A stretch of DNA of 60,806 bases from Microbulbifer okhotskensis (GCF_023895975.1 NZ_JALBWM010000017.1:1-60806), one strand, 5' to 3'. Counted from the first letter of the stretch, positions 34,715-45,451 are shown. Notes: generated by a model from the sequence alone, not told the origin. Numbers and translations are program-made.

Positions 34715-35155
34715 TTACTGAACCTTTTTAACAGCGCACAGAATTTCTGCAGAAGCCGCCAATTCACCATCTACACTGGCTTTACATGCAAATTTCCAAA
34801 TATTCCTGCGTACCGATACAGCTTCCGATTCAAGCTCAAGGCGATCTCCAGGAATCACCTGACGCTTAAAGCGCGCCTTATCGACCCCGCCAAATAAATA
34901 CAAATAACCATCTTCTGGTTTTTTGCCAAAGGTTTTAAAACCGAGGATTCCGGAAACCTGCGCCAAAGCCTCAACAATCATCACACCCGGAAAAATAGGT
35001 ACTTCTGGAAAGTGGCCATTAAAGACCTCCTCATTCACAGAAATATTTTTATAGCCTTTTATATATTTCCCTTCTTCGAGTTCAACAACACGGTCTACCA
35101 ACAAAAAAGGGTAACGGTGCGGCAGGTACTCGCGAATTTCACGTACATCCATCAT
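34715..35155 (-). CDS. fabZ: 3-hydroxyacyl-ACP dehydratase FabZ
   Basis: Hot-dog-fold dehydratase of fatty acid synthesis. 146 residues. Catalytic His lies in [13 protein letters not shown] and the Glu-containing helix in [20 protein letters not shown], both invariant. Two possible ATG starts one codon apart (35155 and 35152). Position between lpxD and lpxA is the standard one, balancing phospholipid and lipid A synthesis. Confidence 0.98.
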   Translation of the reverse strand: MMDVREIREYLPHRYPFLLVDRVVELEEGKYIKGYKNISVNEEVFNGHFPEVPIFPGVMIVEALAQVSGILGFKTFGKKPEDGYLYLFGGVDKARFKRQVIPGDRLELESEAVSVRRNIWKFACKASVDGELAASAEILCAVKKVQ

Positions 35156-35177
35156 TCCAAATGCCCCCAGAAACCAC

Positions 35178-35200
35178 TTCGGGGCGTAAAACGCCCCGAA
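35178..35200. other. Strong hairpin between lpxD and fabZ
   Basis: TTCGGGGCGT (35178-35187), loop AAA, ACGCCCCGAA (35191-35200). A perfect 10-base stem with no T-run on the minus strand. Probably an mRNA processing or stability element, or a weak attenuator between two genes of one operon. Confidence 0.6.
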
Positions 35201-35234
35201 AACAACAAAGCCAAATTTAATTAATCATTTAAGT

Positions 35235-36296
35235 TCAGTCGCCTGCCCTGCTCTCTCGGGACAGTTGCTGAAGCTGTTTTTCCATGTCCTTCAACCTGCG
35301 CGCCATTTGCTCCAACTGCCCAAAACGCACTGCATTGCGGCGCCAGACAGAGCTATCCGCAAAGGGTAAAGCCCCGGAATAATTACCCGACTGCTCAATC
35401 GACTTGGTAACAAATGTGTTGGCTGTCACCTGACAACCATCCGCAATCGTTACATGCCCAGCGATGCGGGCGCTGCCACCTAGAAGACAATGTTTGCCAA
35501 TAACAGCACTACCGGCAATACCCGTGCAGGCCGCTATGGCTGAGTAGTCACCAATTTTGACATTGTGCGCGATTTGAACCAGATTGTCGATCTTGACTCC
35601 CCGGCCAATCACCGTATCTCCCAAAGCACCGCGATCTATGCAAGTGCTGGCTCCAATTTCCACCTCATCACCCAACTGAACGCCACCAAGCTGATGGATC
35701 TTTATCCAATCACCGTTATGGGGTGCAAAGCCAAAACCATCAGCACCGATGACAGCCTGACTGTGAATGATACTTTTTTCGCCAATAAAACAACCGTGAT
35801 GCACTGTCGCATTAGCATATAGCTGTGTGCCAGCGCCAATCACACTGCCTTCACCGATAAAGCAGTTGGCGCCAATTATAGCACCAGCACCCAACTTTAC
35901 TGATGCTTCAACCACAGCACCCGGGCCAATGCGAACACTGGCCTCCACTTGAGCTTCAGGGTGCACAACTGCGGAGGGATGAATTCCTGCAGCAGCCTCA
36001 GGAGCCGTGTTAAATAAAGCAGTAGCCCTGGCAAAAGCCAGATAGGGATTGGCAACACACAAAGCAGTCACCGGACACTCATTGGCACACTCTTCTGTAA
36101 CCAGCACCGCTCCGGCCTTTGTCGACTTCAGGAAGCGCCGATACGTTGAGTTAGAGAGAAAAGCCAAGTGGCTCGCACCCGCATCCTGTAATGTATTCAG
36201 ACCTTGAATTTCTTGACTGGCATCGACACCGGGTGCCAAACGCAGTTCGGCACCCAACTCTTGCGCCAAGCGAGCAAGGGACAAGCTATCTTTCAT
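35235..36296 (-). CDS. lpxD: UDP-3-O-acylglucosamine N-acyltransferase
   Basis: Third lipid A step. 353 residues. A uridine-binding N-terminal domain ([15 protein letters not shown]..., [18 protein letters not shown]) is followed by a hexapeptide beta-helix ([20 protein letters not shown]) and the catalytic His region [20 protein letters not shown] helical C-terminal tail ends the protein. Lies 13 bases downstream of the Skp gene. Confidence 0.97.
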   Translation of the reverse strand: MKDSLSLARLAQELGAELRLAPGVDASQEIQGLNTLQDAGASHLAFLSNSTYRRFLKSTKAGAVLVTEECANECPVTALCVANPYLAFARATALFNTAPEAAAGIHPSAVVHPEAQVEASVRIGPGAVVEASVKLGAGAIIGANCFIGEGSVIGAGTQLYANATVHHGCFIGEKSIIHSQAVIGADGFGFAPHNGDWIKIHQLGGVQLGDEVEIGASTCIDRGALGDTVIGRGVKIDNLVQIAHNVKIGDYSAIAACTGIAGSAVIGKHCLLGGSARIAGHVTIADGCQVTANTFVTKSIEQSGNYSGALPFADSSVWRRNAVRFGQLEQMARRLKDMEKQLQQLSRESRAGD

Positions 36297-36309
36297 ATCG
36301 GGCTATCGT

Positions 36310-36825
36310 TTATTTCGCAGCGTTCATACGCTTAACAACAGCCTCTGTCAGGTCGACGCTGGGGCTTACGAAATAAGCCGTATTGGAGTCCAGCACGATG
36401 TCCAGTTTCTGCTCTTTAATCAATGCATCCAGAGCACTCTTTGCCTTAGGGCCCATAGACGCCTGGATCTCCTGACCAACCTGTCCTTCTATGGCTCGCA
36501 ACTTCTTCACAGTCGTTTCAAAATCAGAGCGCTTGAAGTTCATCTTGCGCTGATACTCAGCTTTTTGCTCATCAGACCAAGTCACACTGTTTTTTTGCGC
36601 ATCTTCAGCCATCTTCTGCAACTCTGAACGAATTGATTCCGCGCTACTCTGCAGCTTGGAATACTCAGAACTGGTCTTAAGAGCATTAACCTTGGTTTTA
36701 GCCGCATCTGTGCTCATGATCGCAGCCTGCAGGTTGAATACTGCGACCTTGGTCTGCGCCAGCGCTGCGCCGGATAAGGTCATACCTGCAAGCAGGACTG
36801 CAATAATCTTTACATTCTTAAGCAC
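36310..36825 (-). CDS. skp: OmpH/Skp family periplasmic chaperone
   Basis: 171 residues from the GTG at 36825, with GGAGAG upstream; the ATG at 36879 is upstream of any signal and is rejected. Signal peptide core IIAVLLAGMTLSGAALA, then the OmpH/Skp helical arms with charged repeats (EYQRKMNFKRSDFETTVKKL) and an end typical of the family (LTEAVVKRMNAAK). Escorts outer-membrane proteins to BamA. Located between bamA and lpxD as in most gammaproteobacteria. Confidence 0.94.
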   Translation of the reverse strand: MLKNVKIIAVLLAGMTLSGAALAQTKVAVFNLQAAIMSTDAAKTKVNALKTSSEYSKLQSSAESIRSELQKMAEDAQKNSVTWSDEQKAEYQRKMNFKRSDFETTVKKLRAIEGQVGQEIQASMGPKAKSALDALIKEQKLDIVLDSNTAYFVSPSVDLTEAVVKRMNAAK

Positions 36826-36893
36826 GTTGGTCTCTCCAATTGATTTTATTTTAGTTGCGCCGTAAAACGCTAAATCCATTTTACAGGACGAAG

Positions 36894-39446
36894 TTAGAAG
36901 CTGTTACCCAGCGTGAACTGGAATACTTCCACATCGTCATCTTCATTTTTCTTAAGCGCCTTTGCCAGGCTGAATGTCAGGGGCCCAAAACCGGTAATCC
37001 AGGTCAAGCCAATCCCTGCAGAGACATTCATATTACCAAAGTCTACATCGTAACAGTTGAGCTGAGTGTCATCACAACTGGTATCAAAAACATTGCCTGC
37101 ATCAACAAAGAAAGCGGTTTGCAGCGAGCGCTGATCCTTGATAAACGGGAGCGGGAAGATTACCTCAGCACTACCTTCAATCAGAATATTGCCTCCGAAA
37201 GGATCGGCGTCGTTATAACCTTCTATAATGAGATTTCCATCACTGTCCACTTCGTAACAATATTGTGTATATTCTTCTCCGTCAGTTGCACATGGTAAGC
37301 GGGTGTAGGATTCTGCTGGAGTAGATCTAGGGCCTAACGTGTTGCGCTCAAAGCCGCGTACAGAACCAAAACCACCCGCATAAAAATTCTTGAAGAAAGG
37401 CAATTCATCAAGCTCTCCATAGCCATCCCCATAACCCAGCCGAGTACGCAAACGCAGAGTTAAACTCTTGGTCAGTGGACGGAAATATTGGCCAGTATAG
37501 ACAAATTTGTAATATTCTAGATCGCTGCCCGGAACCGTAAACTCCGCAGAAAAATTCTGCGATGCTCCACGAGTTGCCAGGATACCGCGATTCAGAGTCG
37601 AACGCGCATAAGACGCCGTTAGGCTCAAATTATTAAAGGCATCTCCATAGCGATCAATAAAGCCATCAGCCGAAGTGTTAAACTGGCTTGTATCTATTAT
37701 CATCGCTAGATCTTCAGCCTCCCCCTCAGTTAAAGCATCATATATATCGGCCGCCTCCGCTGCAGTAATACCTTCCAGAGAGGTGTCATCAAAGAGGTTA
37801 GGACTGGACTGGATTTCCTGCACAGAGCTACTTGAGGCGGAAAGTTCCAGATGGCTAAAGTTAACATTCAATCCCACGCGGGAGATTTCTGACATCGGAT
37901 AGCCAAAATTTACACCACCACCGTAAGTCGTAGTGTTGTAATCAGACAGATTTACTTTGGAGTAATCATTTTCCGTATAGAAAACATTAAACCCACGGCT
38001 CACCCCATCTGGCGTAAAGTAGGGATCGAGATAAGAAAAATTCAGCGAGGTCTGGTAAGTAGAAGCATTCAAGCCAATACCGACAGATTTCCCTGTCCCC
38101 AACCAGTTGTTTTCCTGGATATTGGCACCCAGTACCAAGCCACTACTTTGAGCCCAACCGACCGTACCACCAATAGAGCCTGAAGGTTGCTCCTCGACGG
38201 TATATTCAATATCGATCTGATCAGAGGTACCGGGCACCTCGGTAGTTTCCACCTCAACCTCTTTGAAGTAACCGAGACGCTCAAGGCGTACTTTGGACTG
38301 CTCTATACGTGCCGATGAGGCGGAGGAGGACTCCATCTGGCGCATTTCGCGGCGCAGTACTTCATCCGTGGTGCGAGTATTGCCGCGGAAATTGATTCGA
38401 CGCACATAGGCCCGCTTGCCCGGGTCGATAAAGAAGGTAATTTTTACTGTCTTTTCTTCTTTATTGGGTTCAGGGATCCCGTTGACTTCGGCAAAGGTAT
38501 AACCCTCGTTCCCCAAGCGTTTGGTAATATAGTCAGAGGTCGTCGTCATGCGTACCTGGGAGAAGGTTTGACCTTCACGAACCAGTAACAGGCGCTTAAC
38601 CTCCTCCTCTGGAACAACAGGATCACCTGCCAAGTCCACTTCACTAATCGTGTAGACATCACCCTCAATCACGTTGACGGTAATAAATACACTCTCTTTA
38701 TTTGGGCTCAGGGAAACCTGGGTGGAATCAATTTGAAAGTCCAGATAGCCACGGTCCAGATAATAGGATTCGAGGCGTTCCAAGTCACCGGTCAGCTTCT
38801 CGCGAGAGTACTTGTCATCACTGCGTAGCCAAGACAGCCAGCCCGAGGTCTGCAGCTCGAATATCTCTGCGAGTTCTTCGTCAGTAAATGCCTTATTGCC
38901 GACAATATTGATGTGTTTAATCGCCGCAACCGAGCCCTCATCCACAATCACCCGGAGCTCGACCTGGTTGCGCGGTAACTCTTTAACTTCTGTTTTTACG
39001 CTCGCATCGTAGCGACCCTGAGCGACATACTGGCGCTGCAGCTCCTGCGCCAACCCCTCTAGCGTTACACGCTTAAAAATCTGCCCTTCAGAAAGGCCAT
39101 TGTCATGCATGCCCTTGAGTAGGTCTTCGGTAGCAATGGCTTTGTTGCCGGTGATCTCAATCTTGGAGATTGCGGGCCGCTCACGCACAGTGATAACCAG
39201 GACACCGTTTTCCTGGCCAATTTGGATATCCTCAAAATAACCGGTGCGAAATAGCGCTCGTGTGGCACCTTGAATTTCAAGTGTCTCTACTTCATCCCCG
39301 ACACGCACAGGGAGAGCGGAAAATACGGTACCGGCTGAGACTCGCTGTAGTCCTTCCACGCGAATATCATCCACCACAAACGACTGTGCTAAAGCACTGA
39401 GAGGCAGCATCAGGCCGAGAGAGGCCGCTTTCAGAAAATGTTTCAT
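36894..39446 (-). CDS. bamA: Outer membrane protein assembly factor BamA
   Basis: Inserts beta-barrels in the outer membrane. 850 residues, longer than E. coli (810). Signal peptide 1-20, five POTRA domains to about 425, then a 16-strand barrel ending in Phe. The conserved loop-6 motif VRGFERNTLGP is present, as is the first Cys pair after it (RLPC, QYCYEV). An acidic insertion of about 60 residues at 535-600 and a second Cys pair (TSCDDTQLNCYD) are the differences. Lies 118 bases after rseP on the same strand. Confidence 0.96.
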   Translation of the reverse strand: MKHFLKAASLGLMLPLSALAQSFVVDDIRVEGLQRVSAGTVFSALPVRVGDEVETLEIQGATRALFRTGYFEDIQIGQENGVLVITVRERPAISKIEITGNKAIATEDLLKGMHDNGLSEGQIFKRVTLEGLAQELQRQYVAQGRYDASVKTEVKELPRNQVELRVIVDEGSVAAIKHINIVGNKAFTDEELAEIFELQTSGWLSWLRSDDKYSREKLTGDLERLESYYLDRGYLDFQIDSTQVSLSPNKESVFITVNVIEGDVYTISEVDLAGDPVVPEEEVKRLLLVREGQTFSQVRMTTTSDYITKRLGNEGYTFAEVNGIPEPNKEEKTVKITFFIDPGKRAYVRRINFRGNTRTTDEVLRREMRQMESSSASSARIEQSKVRLERLGYFKEVEVETTEVPGTSDQIDIEYTVEEQPSGSIGGTVGWAQSSGLVLGANIQENNWLGTGKSVGIGLNASTYQTSLNFSYLDPYFTPDGVSRGFNVFYTENDYSKVNLSDYNTTTYGGGVNFGYPMSEISRVGLNVNFSHLELSASSSSVQEIQSSPNLFDDTSLEGITAAEAADIYDALTEGEAEDLAMIIDTSQFNTSADGFIDRYGDAFNNLSLTASYARSTLNRGILATRGASQNFSAEFTVPGSDLEYYKFVYTGQYFRPLTKSLTLRLRTRLGYGDGYGELDELPFFKNFYAGGFGSVRGFERNTLGPRSTPAESYTRLPCATDGEEYTQYCYEVDSDGNLIIEGYNDADPFGGNILIEGSAEVIFPLPFIKDQRSLQTAFFVDAGNVFDTSCDDTQLNCYDVDFGNMNVSAGIGLTWITGFGPLTFSLAKALKKNEDDDVEVFQFTLGNSF

Positions 39447-39564
39447 CTACTAATCCGACTCTTTTTTATTCGCAACACAGGAGACCGGGCAAAGATATTG
39501 TCCCGCTTCCCAGCACAGTTTTCCTCTCGCACTCCGTGCAGTAGGAACAATACGATTCAACAAG

Positions 39565-40920
39565 CTATAAACGCAAAATATCGTTGTACAGGGCCAACCC
39601 CATAATACAGAGCACCAGGGCCATACCCACCTGTAAGCCAACCACCTGCACCCGCTCCGACACCGGAGATCCTTTGATCGCCTCAATACCGTAGTAAAGG
39701 AGGTGGCCACCGTCGAGTACCGGAATGGGCAACAGATTGAGTACACCGAGACTAATACTGAGCAGTGCCAATAGCGACAGGAAGGACTGCCATCCCGCCT
39801 CTGCGGAAGTACCCGCCACTTTAGCAATGGTAATTGGGCCGCTCAAGTTTTTGGTTGAAAGTTGACCAAATAATAGCTTCTTCAGGCTGTTGACAGTGAA
39901 AGCAGTTTTATCCCAAGTCTCCTGCAATCCTTTGACGAATGCACCTGCCAAGCCGTAGTGATAAACACGTATACGTTCCTCTGGCCAGGATTCAGATACG
40001 GGCTGTACGCCGATCTGCCCCACTCGCTTGCCGTTTTCAAGTTTTACTTCTGCGGGGGTTACAGGCAGTACAAGCGTTTCGCCACTGCGCTCTACGGCAA
40101 CCGCCATAGACACACCCGCGCGGGCACGCACATAGTCTGTCCAGCTCTGCCAGGAGGAGAATTCTTGGTTATCAGTAGCGATGATCTTGTCTCCAGACTG
40201 GAGACCTGCTGAAGCAGCTGCACTACCTTCAACAACACGATAGAGGTTCATACTCGCAGGGGGGGTCCACAACTGCAGGCCTATCTCACCCAGAGGGTCA
40301 GGTACTTCTTTACCCGCAAGCCAACGGTCAATATCCGCCACCATATGGTACTCGAGGTTAGAATTCGGGTAGCGTACAGAGAATTCTATGGTACCGCTGT
40401 CACCTAGGCGGTTGGCAAGACGCCAGTTAAGAGCTTGCCAGGTCGGTGTGGCCTCGCCGTCAACTGCAACGATCTCCTGTCCCGGCTCCAGACCGGCGGA
40501 TGCCGCAATACTGCCCTGTTTTACCGATTCAACCACGGGCACAGGGCCCGCAGTGCCACCGAGAAATACCGCCCAGAAAAATACAATCGCCAAAAGAAAG
40601 TTGGCCGCAGGACCAGCGGCAGCGATAGCCATTCTCGCCCACACACTCTTGCGATTAAACGCCTGATCCAATTCATTCGACGCTACCGGTCCCTCGCGCT
40701 CATCCAGCATTTTTACATAGCCACCGAGGGGAATCGCGGAAATAGTAAATTCGGTACCATGACGATCGTAACGGGAGATAAGGCGGCGACCGAAACCCAC
40801 AGAAAAGCGCAACACCTTGACACCGCACAGACGTGCCACAAGGAAATGCCCAAACTCATGGAAAGATACCAGTACACCAAGAGCCACCAGGGCCCAGATT
40901 ACCGTCTGAATTAGATCCAT
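39565..40920 (-). CDS. rseP: RIP metalloprotease RseP
   Basis: Intramembrane zinc protease that cuts RseA to release sigma-E. 451 residues. Zinc motif HEFGH at 21-25, two periplasmic PDZ domains (PGQEIVAVDGEATPTWQ and SGDKIIATDNQEFSSW), and PVLDGGHL in the C-terminal half with the second metal ligand Asp. Four membrane helices. Sits between dxr and bamA as usual. The same pathway controls BamA and Skp expression in relatives. Confidence 0.97.
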   Translation of the reverse strand: MDLIQTVIWALVALGVLVSFHEFGHFLVARLCGVKVLRFSVGFGRRLISRYDRHGTEFTISAIPLGGYVKMLDEREGPVASNELDQAFNRKSVWARMAIAAAGPAANFLLAIVFFWAVFLGGTAGPVPVVESVKQGSIAASAGLEPGQEIVAVDGEATPTWQALNWRLANRLGDSGTIEFSVRYPNSNLEYHMVADIDRWLAGKEVPDPLGEIGLQLWTPPASMNLYRVVEGSAAASAGLQSGDKIIATDNQEFSSWQSWTDYVRARAGVSMAVAVERSGETLVLPVTPAEVKLENGKRVGQIGVQPVSESWPEERIRVYHYGLAGAFVKGLQETWDKTAFTVNSLKKLLFGQLSTKNLSGPITIAKVAGTSAEAGWQSFLSLLALLSISLGVLNLLPIPVLDGGHLLYYGIEAIKGSPVSERVQVVGLQVGMALVLCIMGLALYNDILRL

Positions 40921-40980
40921 ACTCAGCTACAACTTCTTGTCATACGCAATTTAGCGGCCATTATAAGCCGGGCGATATGT

Positions 40981-42165
40981 CTATAGGGCTCCAAGTGCCT
41001 GCCTAGCCAGTTCTCGCGCATTGAGATCAATGGCTTCGACTGTCTCCAGCCCCGACAGTTCAACAACGGGTGCCCTATTCATTACTTTTTCTATAACAGC
41101 AGCAATATTAGTAAATGCTAATCGCCCCTGAAGGAACGCCTCAACGGCAATTTCATTCGCTGCATTTAAGACTGTTGGAGAACTTTTTCCCTCATCAACA
41201 GCCTCTCGCGCCAAACGGAGGCAGGGAAAGCGACTGAAGTCTGGGGCCTCAAAATCCAAGCGACCCTGTGTGATCAGGTCCAGCGCCGGCACACCCGAAT
41301 CCACCCTCAAGGGAAACGCCAGGGCATGGGCGATTGGCGTACGCATATCCGGATTCCCCATCTGTGCCAATAGAGAGCCATCACGGTACTGTACCATTGA
41401 GTGCACAATACTTTGCGGGTGCACCACGACTTCTATCTGTTCCGGGCGCGCTTTAAACAAATAACACGCCTCGATAAACTCAAGCCCCTTGTTCATCATT
41501 GTGGCGGAGTCCACAGAGATCTTCCGTCCCATCGACCAATTTGGATGAGCACAGGCCTCATCCGGGGTGACTGCGTGCAATTCAGCAACTGCTCGCGTGC
41601 GAAATGGCCCGCCGGAACCTGTCAGCAGTATCTTTTCTACACCCGCCGCCTCCAAATTCTCACAAGGATATGGCAGACACTGGAAAATTGCATTGTGCTC
41701 ACTGTCAATTGGTAAAAGCTGCGCGCCACTCAGACTCAGCGCCTGCTGAAAGACAGGCCCCGCCATTACCAAAGCCTCTTTATTGGCAAGTAATACTTTC
41801 TTACCCGCATTAACTGCCGCAAGTGTCGGGCGCAAGCCCGCTGCCCCGACAATCGCTGCCATCACAATTTCCACTCGCGTATCAGCGGCGACCTGACACA
41901 AGCCGTCCACCCCGCTCAGCACCTGAGTATCCGATTCACCCAGCAAAAGGGCCCGCAACTCTTCGGCACGCTCGTCACTGGTAACTACGGCAAACTGCGG
42001 GTTGAAACGTCTACATTGCTGCGCCAGCTCAGCAATTCGTTCCCGAGCTGTTAAGGCAAAAATAGAATATTTTTCTGGATGACGCGCTAATACATCGAGC
42101 GTACTTCTCCCAATCGAACCGGTAGAGCCGAGGACGGTAATGTGCTGTGGAGATATTACTTGCAT
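40981..42165 (-). CDS. dxr: 1-deoxy-D-xylulose 5-phosphate reductoisomerase
   Basis: Second step of the MEP isoprenoid pathway. 394 residues. NADPH-binding [14 protein letters not shown] at 13-26, metal-binding [11 protein letters not shown] and [11 protein letters not shown] regions, [19 protein letters not shown], all standard. It feeds the isoprenoid line that UppS completes; both genes are in the same operon. 60 bases before rseP. Confidence 0.98.
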   Translation of the reverse strand: MQVISPQHITVLGSTGSIGRSTLDVLARHPEKYSIFALTARERIAELAQQCRRFNPQFAVVTSDERAEELRALLLGESDTQVLSGVDGLCQVAADTRVEIVMAAIVGAAGLRPTLAAVNAGKKVLLANKEALVMAGPVFQQALSLSGAQLLPIDSEHNAIFQCLPYPCENLEAAGVEKILLTGSGGPFRTRAVAELHAVTPDEACAHPNWSMGRKISVDSATMMNKGLEFIEACYLFKARPEQIEVVVHPQSIVHSMVQYRDGSLLAQMGNPDMRTPIAHALAFPLRVDSGVPALDLITQGRLDFEAPDFSRFPCLRLAREAVDEGKSSPTVLNAANEIAVEAFLQGRLAFTNIAAVIEKVMNRAPVVELSGLETVEAIDLNARELARQALGAL

Positions 42166-42213
42166 AGGCTCTTATCGTACCTCTGGGAGCATTACTGGCG
42201 CCACCAAGCTATT

Positions 42214-42238
42214 GAGTGCCCGACTTGAGCGGGCACTC
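42214..42238. other. Hairpin between cdsA and dxr
   Basis: GAGTGCCCG (42214-42222) pairs with CGGGCACTC (42230-42238) over a 7-base loop. It lies inside the operon, in the 111-base gap, with no T-run on the minus strand. Confidence 0.55.
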
Positions 42239-42276
42239 GTTGCTGAAACATAGAGCATTGGCAGTAGGGGCGCTCT

Positions 42277-43122
42277 CTATAGATATTTTGGCAATTCACT
42301 GGCCAGCGCGGCCATCGTGAATACGGGGAGGGCTGCAGAAAGACTATCAATTCGATCGAGAATACCGCCGTGTCCCGGCAGCATATGGCTACTGTCTTTA
42401 ATCCCCCGGTGCCGCTTGAACATACTCTCTACCAGATCACCGATAACGGAAGCCAGCGCGGTCACCAAGACACCGAAGGTGAAAAGGACGGTATTTTTTA
42501 CCGGGAGTTCAAACAGGAAAGAAGTGACCAAAGCCAGGATTAAGCAAGCTGCCAATCCGCCAAAAAAGCCCTCCCACGACTTGCCGGGGCTGACTTCGCG
42601 AGCCAGCTTGCGCTTGCCGAACTTGCGCCCGACAAAATAGGCACCCACATCTGCCGCCGCCACAATCGCTACCACATAGAGCACCAGCCAGGCGCCGTGA
42701 TCCAGGCCTCGCAGTATCACAAGGGACAACCAGGTTGGAACCAGTACCACCAGGCCTATCAAGCCGCGAACCCAGCGGTTCCCCCAAAGCGCGGCGCTCG
42801 AAGGGTAGCTTTGCACCCACAGAAAAGCGAGCGCCCACCAACCACAAGCTACAGCGAGAATTTGACGACCGCTATCGATATCCGGCTCAGAAAAATTCAT
42901 CGCGAACACATACTGGGCCGTGGCCATCAAAGTGAGCCCGAGCGCAGCCAGAAAAACAAACCGAAGAGCTCGATTGAGATTAGAAAGATTGGCCCATTCC
43001 CACCCCCCCAGCAGCACAACCGCGACAAACACCAACGAGAACCACTGCATTGGAAGCAAAAACAAGACTCCAATAAACAGTGCCAGCAATACCAGCGCAG
43101 TAATTATTCTTTGTTTTAGCAC
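42277..43122 (-). CDS. cdsA: Phosphatidate cytidylyltransferase
   Basis: Makes CDP-diacylglycerol, the precursor of phospholipids. 281 residues with about eight membrane helices. Starts at a GTG. The family signature at the end, GDLVESMFKRHRGIKDSSHM then LPGHGGILDRIDSL, is complete. Between uppS and dxr in the usual order, with a 118-base spacer upstream. Confidence 0.97.
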   Translation of the reverse strand: MLKQRIITALVLLALFIGVLFLLPMQWFSLVFVAVVLLGGWEWANLSNLNRALRFVFLAALGLTLMATAQYVFAMNFSEPDIDSGRQILAVACGWWALAFLWVQSYPSSAALWGNRWVRGLIGLVVLVPTWLSLVILRGLDHGAWLVLYVVAIVAAADVGAYFVGRKFGKRKLAREVSPGKSWEGFFGGLAACLILALVTSFLFELPVKNTVLFTFGVLVTALASVIGDLVESMFKRHRGIKDSSHMLPGHGGILDRIDSLSAALPVFTMAALASELPKYL

Positions 43123-43240
43123 CCCAAACCCCTTTTAAGTAGCTCGGCCACCCTGTCTGGTTAAACTACACAGATCAAGAGTACGCCGGCAAAGATTCCT
43201 AACGAACTTTTTTACAAGCAGGCTCTGGCAACAAAATCGA

Positions 43241-43999
43241 TCAAGCCTGAGCGATCGTATCATCCCCGTCTGCCCGCCCGCCAAATCGGCGATCGCGTTG
43301 CCCAAACGCTGCAATTGCCTCATCCAGGGCAGCCTCATCAAAGTCGGGCCAGAGCGTATCGGTAAAATAGAACTCGCTATAGGCCGCCTGCCACAAAATA
43401 AAATTACTGATACGCTGCTCGCCGCTGGAGCGGATCAAGAGATCTACCGGGGGCAGATCTTCAAGCTGCATATATCCACTGAGTGCGTCTTCAGTAATAG
43501 AATCCGGGGAGCGCAGCCCCCCAGCAACCTCTTCGGCCAACTTACGAGCTGCTTGAGTAATATCCCAGCGCCCACCATAGTCAGCAGCAATCACCAGATC
43601 ACCCTGAGCCCCCCCCCGGGTAAGCTCTTCTGCATCAGTAATCGCTCTCTGTAAACGGGACGAAAAACGATCCCGCCGGCCAATAATCCTGAGGCGCACC
43701 CCCTCCTCCCGCATACGTCGGGCCTCTTTGCGCAAATAGGAATTAAACAGGCTCATCAGCAACTCGACCTCTTTGGGCGGGCGCTGCCAATTTTCACTGG
43801 AAAAAGCAAAGAGAGTAAGCGCTGAAACACCGCGGGCCTTACAGGCCGAGAGCAAGTCGCGGATGCGCTCAACGCCGGCCTTATGGCCGGCTGAAGGGGA
43901 GAGTCCCCTTCGAGCAGCCCAGCGTCCATTGCCATCCATAATAATGGCAATATGGCACGGGCCGCCGGGAGCATGTAGCTCGGTACCACCGATGCTCAT
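43241..43999 (-). CDS. uppS: Undecaprenyl diphosphate synthase
   Basis: Makes the C55 lipid carrier for peptidoglycan, from isopentenyl and farnesyl diphosphates. 252 residues. Catalytic Asp22 in IIMDGNGRWAARRG; also the conserved TLFAFSSENWQRP and LIRSSGEQRISNFILWQAAY. The ATG at 43999 shares one base with the frr stop codon, so the two are coupled. Confidence 0.98.
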   Translation of the reverse strand: MSIGGTELHAPGGPCHIAIIMDGNGRWAARRGLSPSAGHKAGVERIRDLLSACKARGVSALTLFAFSSENWQRPPKEVELLMSLFNSYLRKEARRMREEGVRLRIIGRRDRFSSRLQRAITDAEELTRGGAQGDLVIAADYGGRWDITQAARKLAEEVAGGLRSPDSITEDALSGYMQLEDLPPVDLLIRSSGEQRISNFILWQAAYSEFYFTDTLWPDFDEAALDEAIAAFGQRDRRFGGRADGDDTIAQA

Positions 44000-44556
44000 T
44001 AAATTTCCATTAAATCTTTTTCTTTCCCTGCCAGCGCTTTATCCACATCAGCGACAAACCGGTCGGTAATTTTCTGAATATCGTCACTTGCGCGGCGCTC
44101 GTCATCTTCAGAAATTGCCTTGTCCTTGACCAGGGATTTCACATCCGCAAGTACATCGCGACGAACATTACGGATAGAAACACGTGCAGTCTCCGCCTCG
44201 CTTCTTGCCTGGCGAATAAAGTTTTTACGGGTTTCCTCAGTCAGCATAGGCATAGGGATACGGATAACCGTTCCAGCGGTACTGGGATTTAAGCCCAGAT
44301 CAGACTTCATAATAGCCTTTTCAATATCCGGGACCAGATTCTTCTCCCACGGGGTTACGGAGAGCGTTCGAGCATCGTCTACAACAACATTGGCAATCTG
44401 GGACAGCGGAGTGTCTGAACCATAATAAGAAACCTGAACACCGTCGAGGATACTCGGATGTGCACGGCCAGTACGGATCTTGTTGAAATTTCCAGCCAGA
44501 GCATCAAGCGCTTTTCCCATACGGGCTTTCGCATCTGTTTTTATATCTTCAATCAC
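43999..44556 (-). CDS. frr: Ribosome recycling factor
   Basis: Releases the ribosome from mRNA after termination, with EF-G. 185 residues, exactly the E. coli length. Starts at a GTG at 44556 in the overlap GTGA with the pyrH stop. Conserved segments include [17 protein letters not shown] and [15 protein letters not shown]. Confidence 0.98.
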   Translation of the reverse strand: MIEDIKTDAKARMGKALDALAGNFNKIRTGRAHPSILDGVQVSYYGSDTPLSQIANVVVDDARTLSVTPWEKNLVPDIEKAIMKSDLGLNPSTAGTVIRIPMPMLTEETRKNFIRQARSEAETARVSIRNVRRDVLADVKSLVKDKAISEDDERRASDDIQKITDRFVADVDKALAGKEKDLMEI

Positions 44557-45290
44557 GATCTCAATTCCTCTTCGATTAAAGTGCCTTCCTCACCGCCAAC
44601 CACAATATTCAGCAGTGCCCCGGTTTTATCCATACGAAATACCCTGACAGGCATATTGTGCTCGCGGCATAGGCAAATAGCGGTTAAATCCATTACACCA
44701 AGCTTTTTATCCAGGACCTCGTCATAGGTCAGCTGATCATAGCGGGTTGCTGTAGGGTCAAGTACGGGGTCAGCGGAGTAGACTCCATCGACCTTGGTTG
44801 CCTTCAAAACCAGCTCGGCCTCTATTTCGATACCGCGCAAACAAGCCGCTGAATCCGTTGTAAAAAACGGGTTGCCAGTGCCTGCGGCAAAAATTAGTAC
44901 TTCTCCACGTTCCAGATGGCGAACAGCGGCACGACGGTCATAGTGGTCGACGATACCGCTCATTTGGATAGAGGACATGACCCTTGAGGAAATATCGGAT
45001 CTCTCCAACGCGTCGCGCAAGGCAAGAGCGTTCATTACCGTGGCCAACATTCCCATATGGTCACCAGTGACCCGGTCGAGACCAGCGGCACTCAAAGCGG
45101 CACCGCGGAACAGGTTACCACCTCCGACCACCAGGCCTACCTGGACCCCGATACCCACCAACTGACCAATCTCCAGGGCCATCTTGTCCAGCACTTTGGG
45201 GCTGATACCAAAACCCTGATCACCCACCAGCTCCTCGCCACTGAGCTTTAACAGAATTCTCTTGTACTTGCGGTCTTTAATACCGGGCAT
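44553..45290 (-). CDS. pyrH: UMP kinase
   Basis: Phosphorylates UMP to UDP with ATP. 245 residues of the amino acid kinase family: [19 protein letters not shown] at the N-terminus, [12 protein letters not shown], and [13 protein letters not shown]. Normal length for gammaproteobacteria (about 240). The gap of 161 bases before it contains the GGTGCCTGCAGGCACC hairpin. Confidence 0.98.
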   Translation of the reverse strand: MPGIKDRKYKRILLKLSGEELVGDQGFGISPKVLDKMALEIGQLVGIGVQVGLVVGGGNLFRGAALSAAGLDRVTGDHMGMLATVMNALALRDALERSDISSRVMSSIQMSGIVDHYDRRAAVRHLERGEVLIFAAGTGNPFFTTDSAACLRGIEIEAELVLKATKVDGVYSADPVLDPTATRYDQLTYDEVLDKKLGVMDLTAICLCREHNMPVRVFRMDKTGALLNIVVGGEEGTLIEEELRS

Positions 45291-45422
45291 TCGTTGGTCC
45301 CCTTCAATGTACCTGTCTAGTCGCCAGGCTTGCCGCTGAACATTACAACAATTTCAGCCATTTACACAGAGGGGCACCCCACCGAAGGTCGAAACCCCAG
45401 TAGAAGCACCCCACTGCGAATT

Positions 45423-45438
45423 GGTGCCTGCAGGCACC
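45423..45438. other. Perfect 16-base palindrome between tsf and pyrH
   Basis: GGTGCCTGCAGGCACC, six-base arms with a TGCA centre, 13 bases downstream of the tsf stop codon. In RNA it makes a compact hairpin without a U-run, so more likely a 3'-end stabiliser or processing site than a full terminator. Confidence 0.55.
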
Positions 45439-45451
45439 TTACAATATGCGA

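Noticed and set aside
39450..39827. 125-codon frame between rseP and bamA
   Set aside because: Mostly the alternative frame of the rseP C-terminus; no support.
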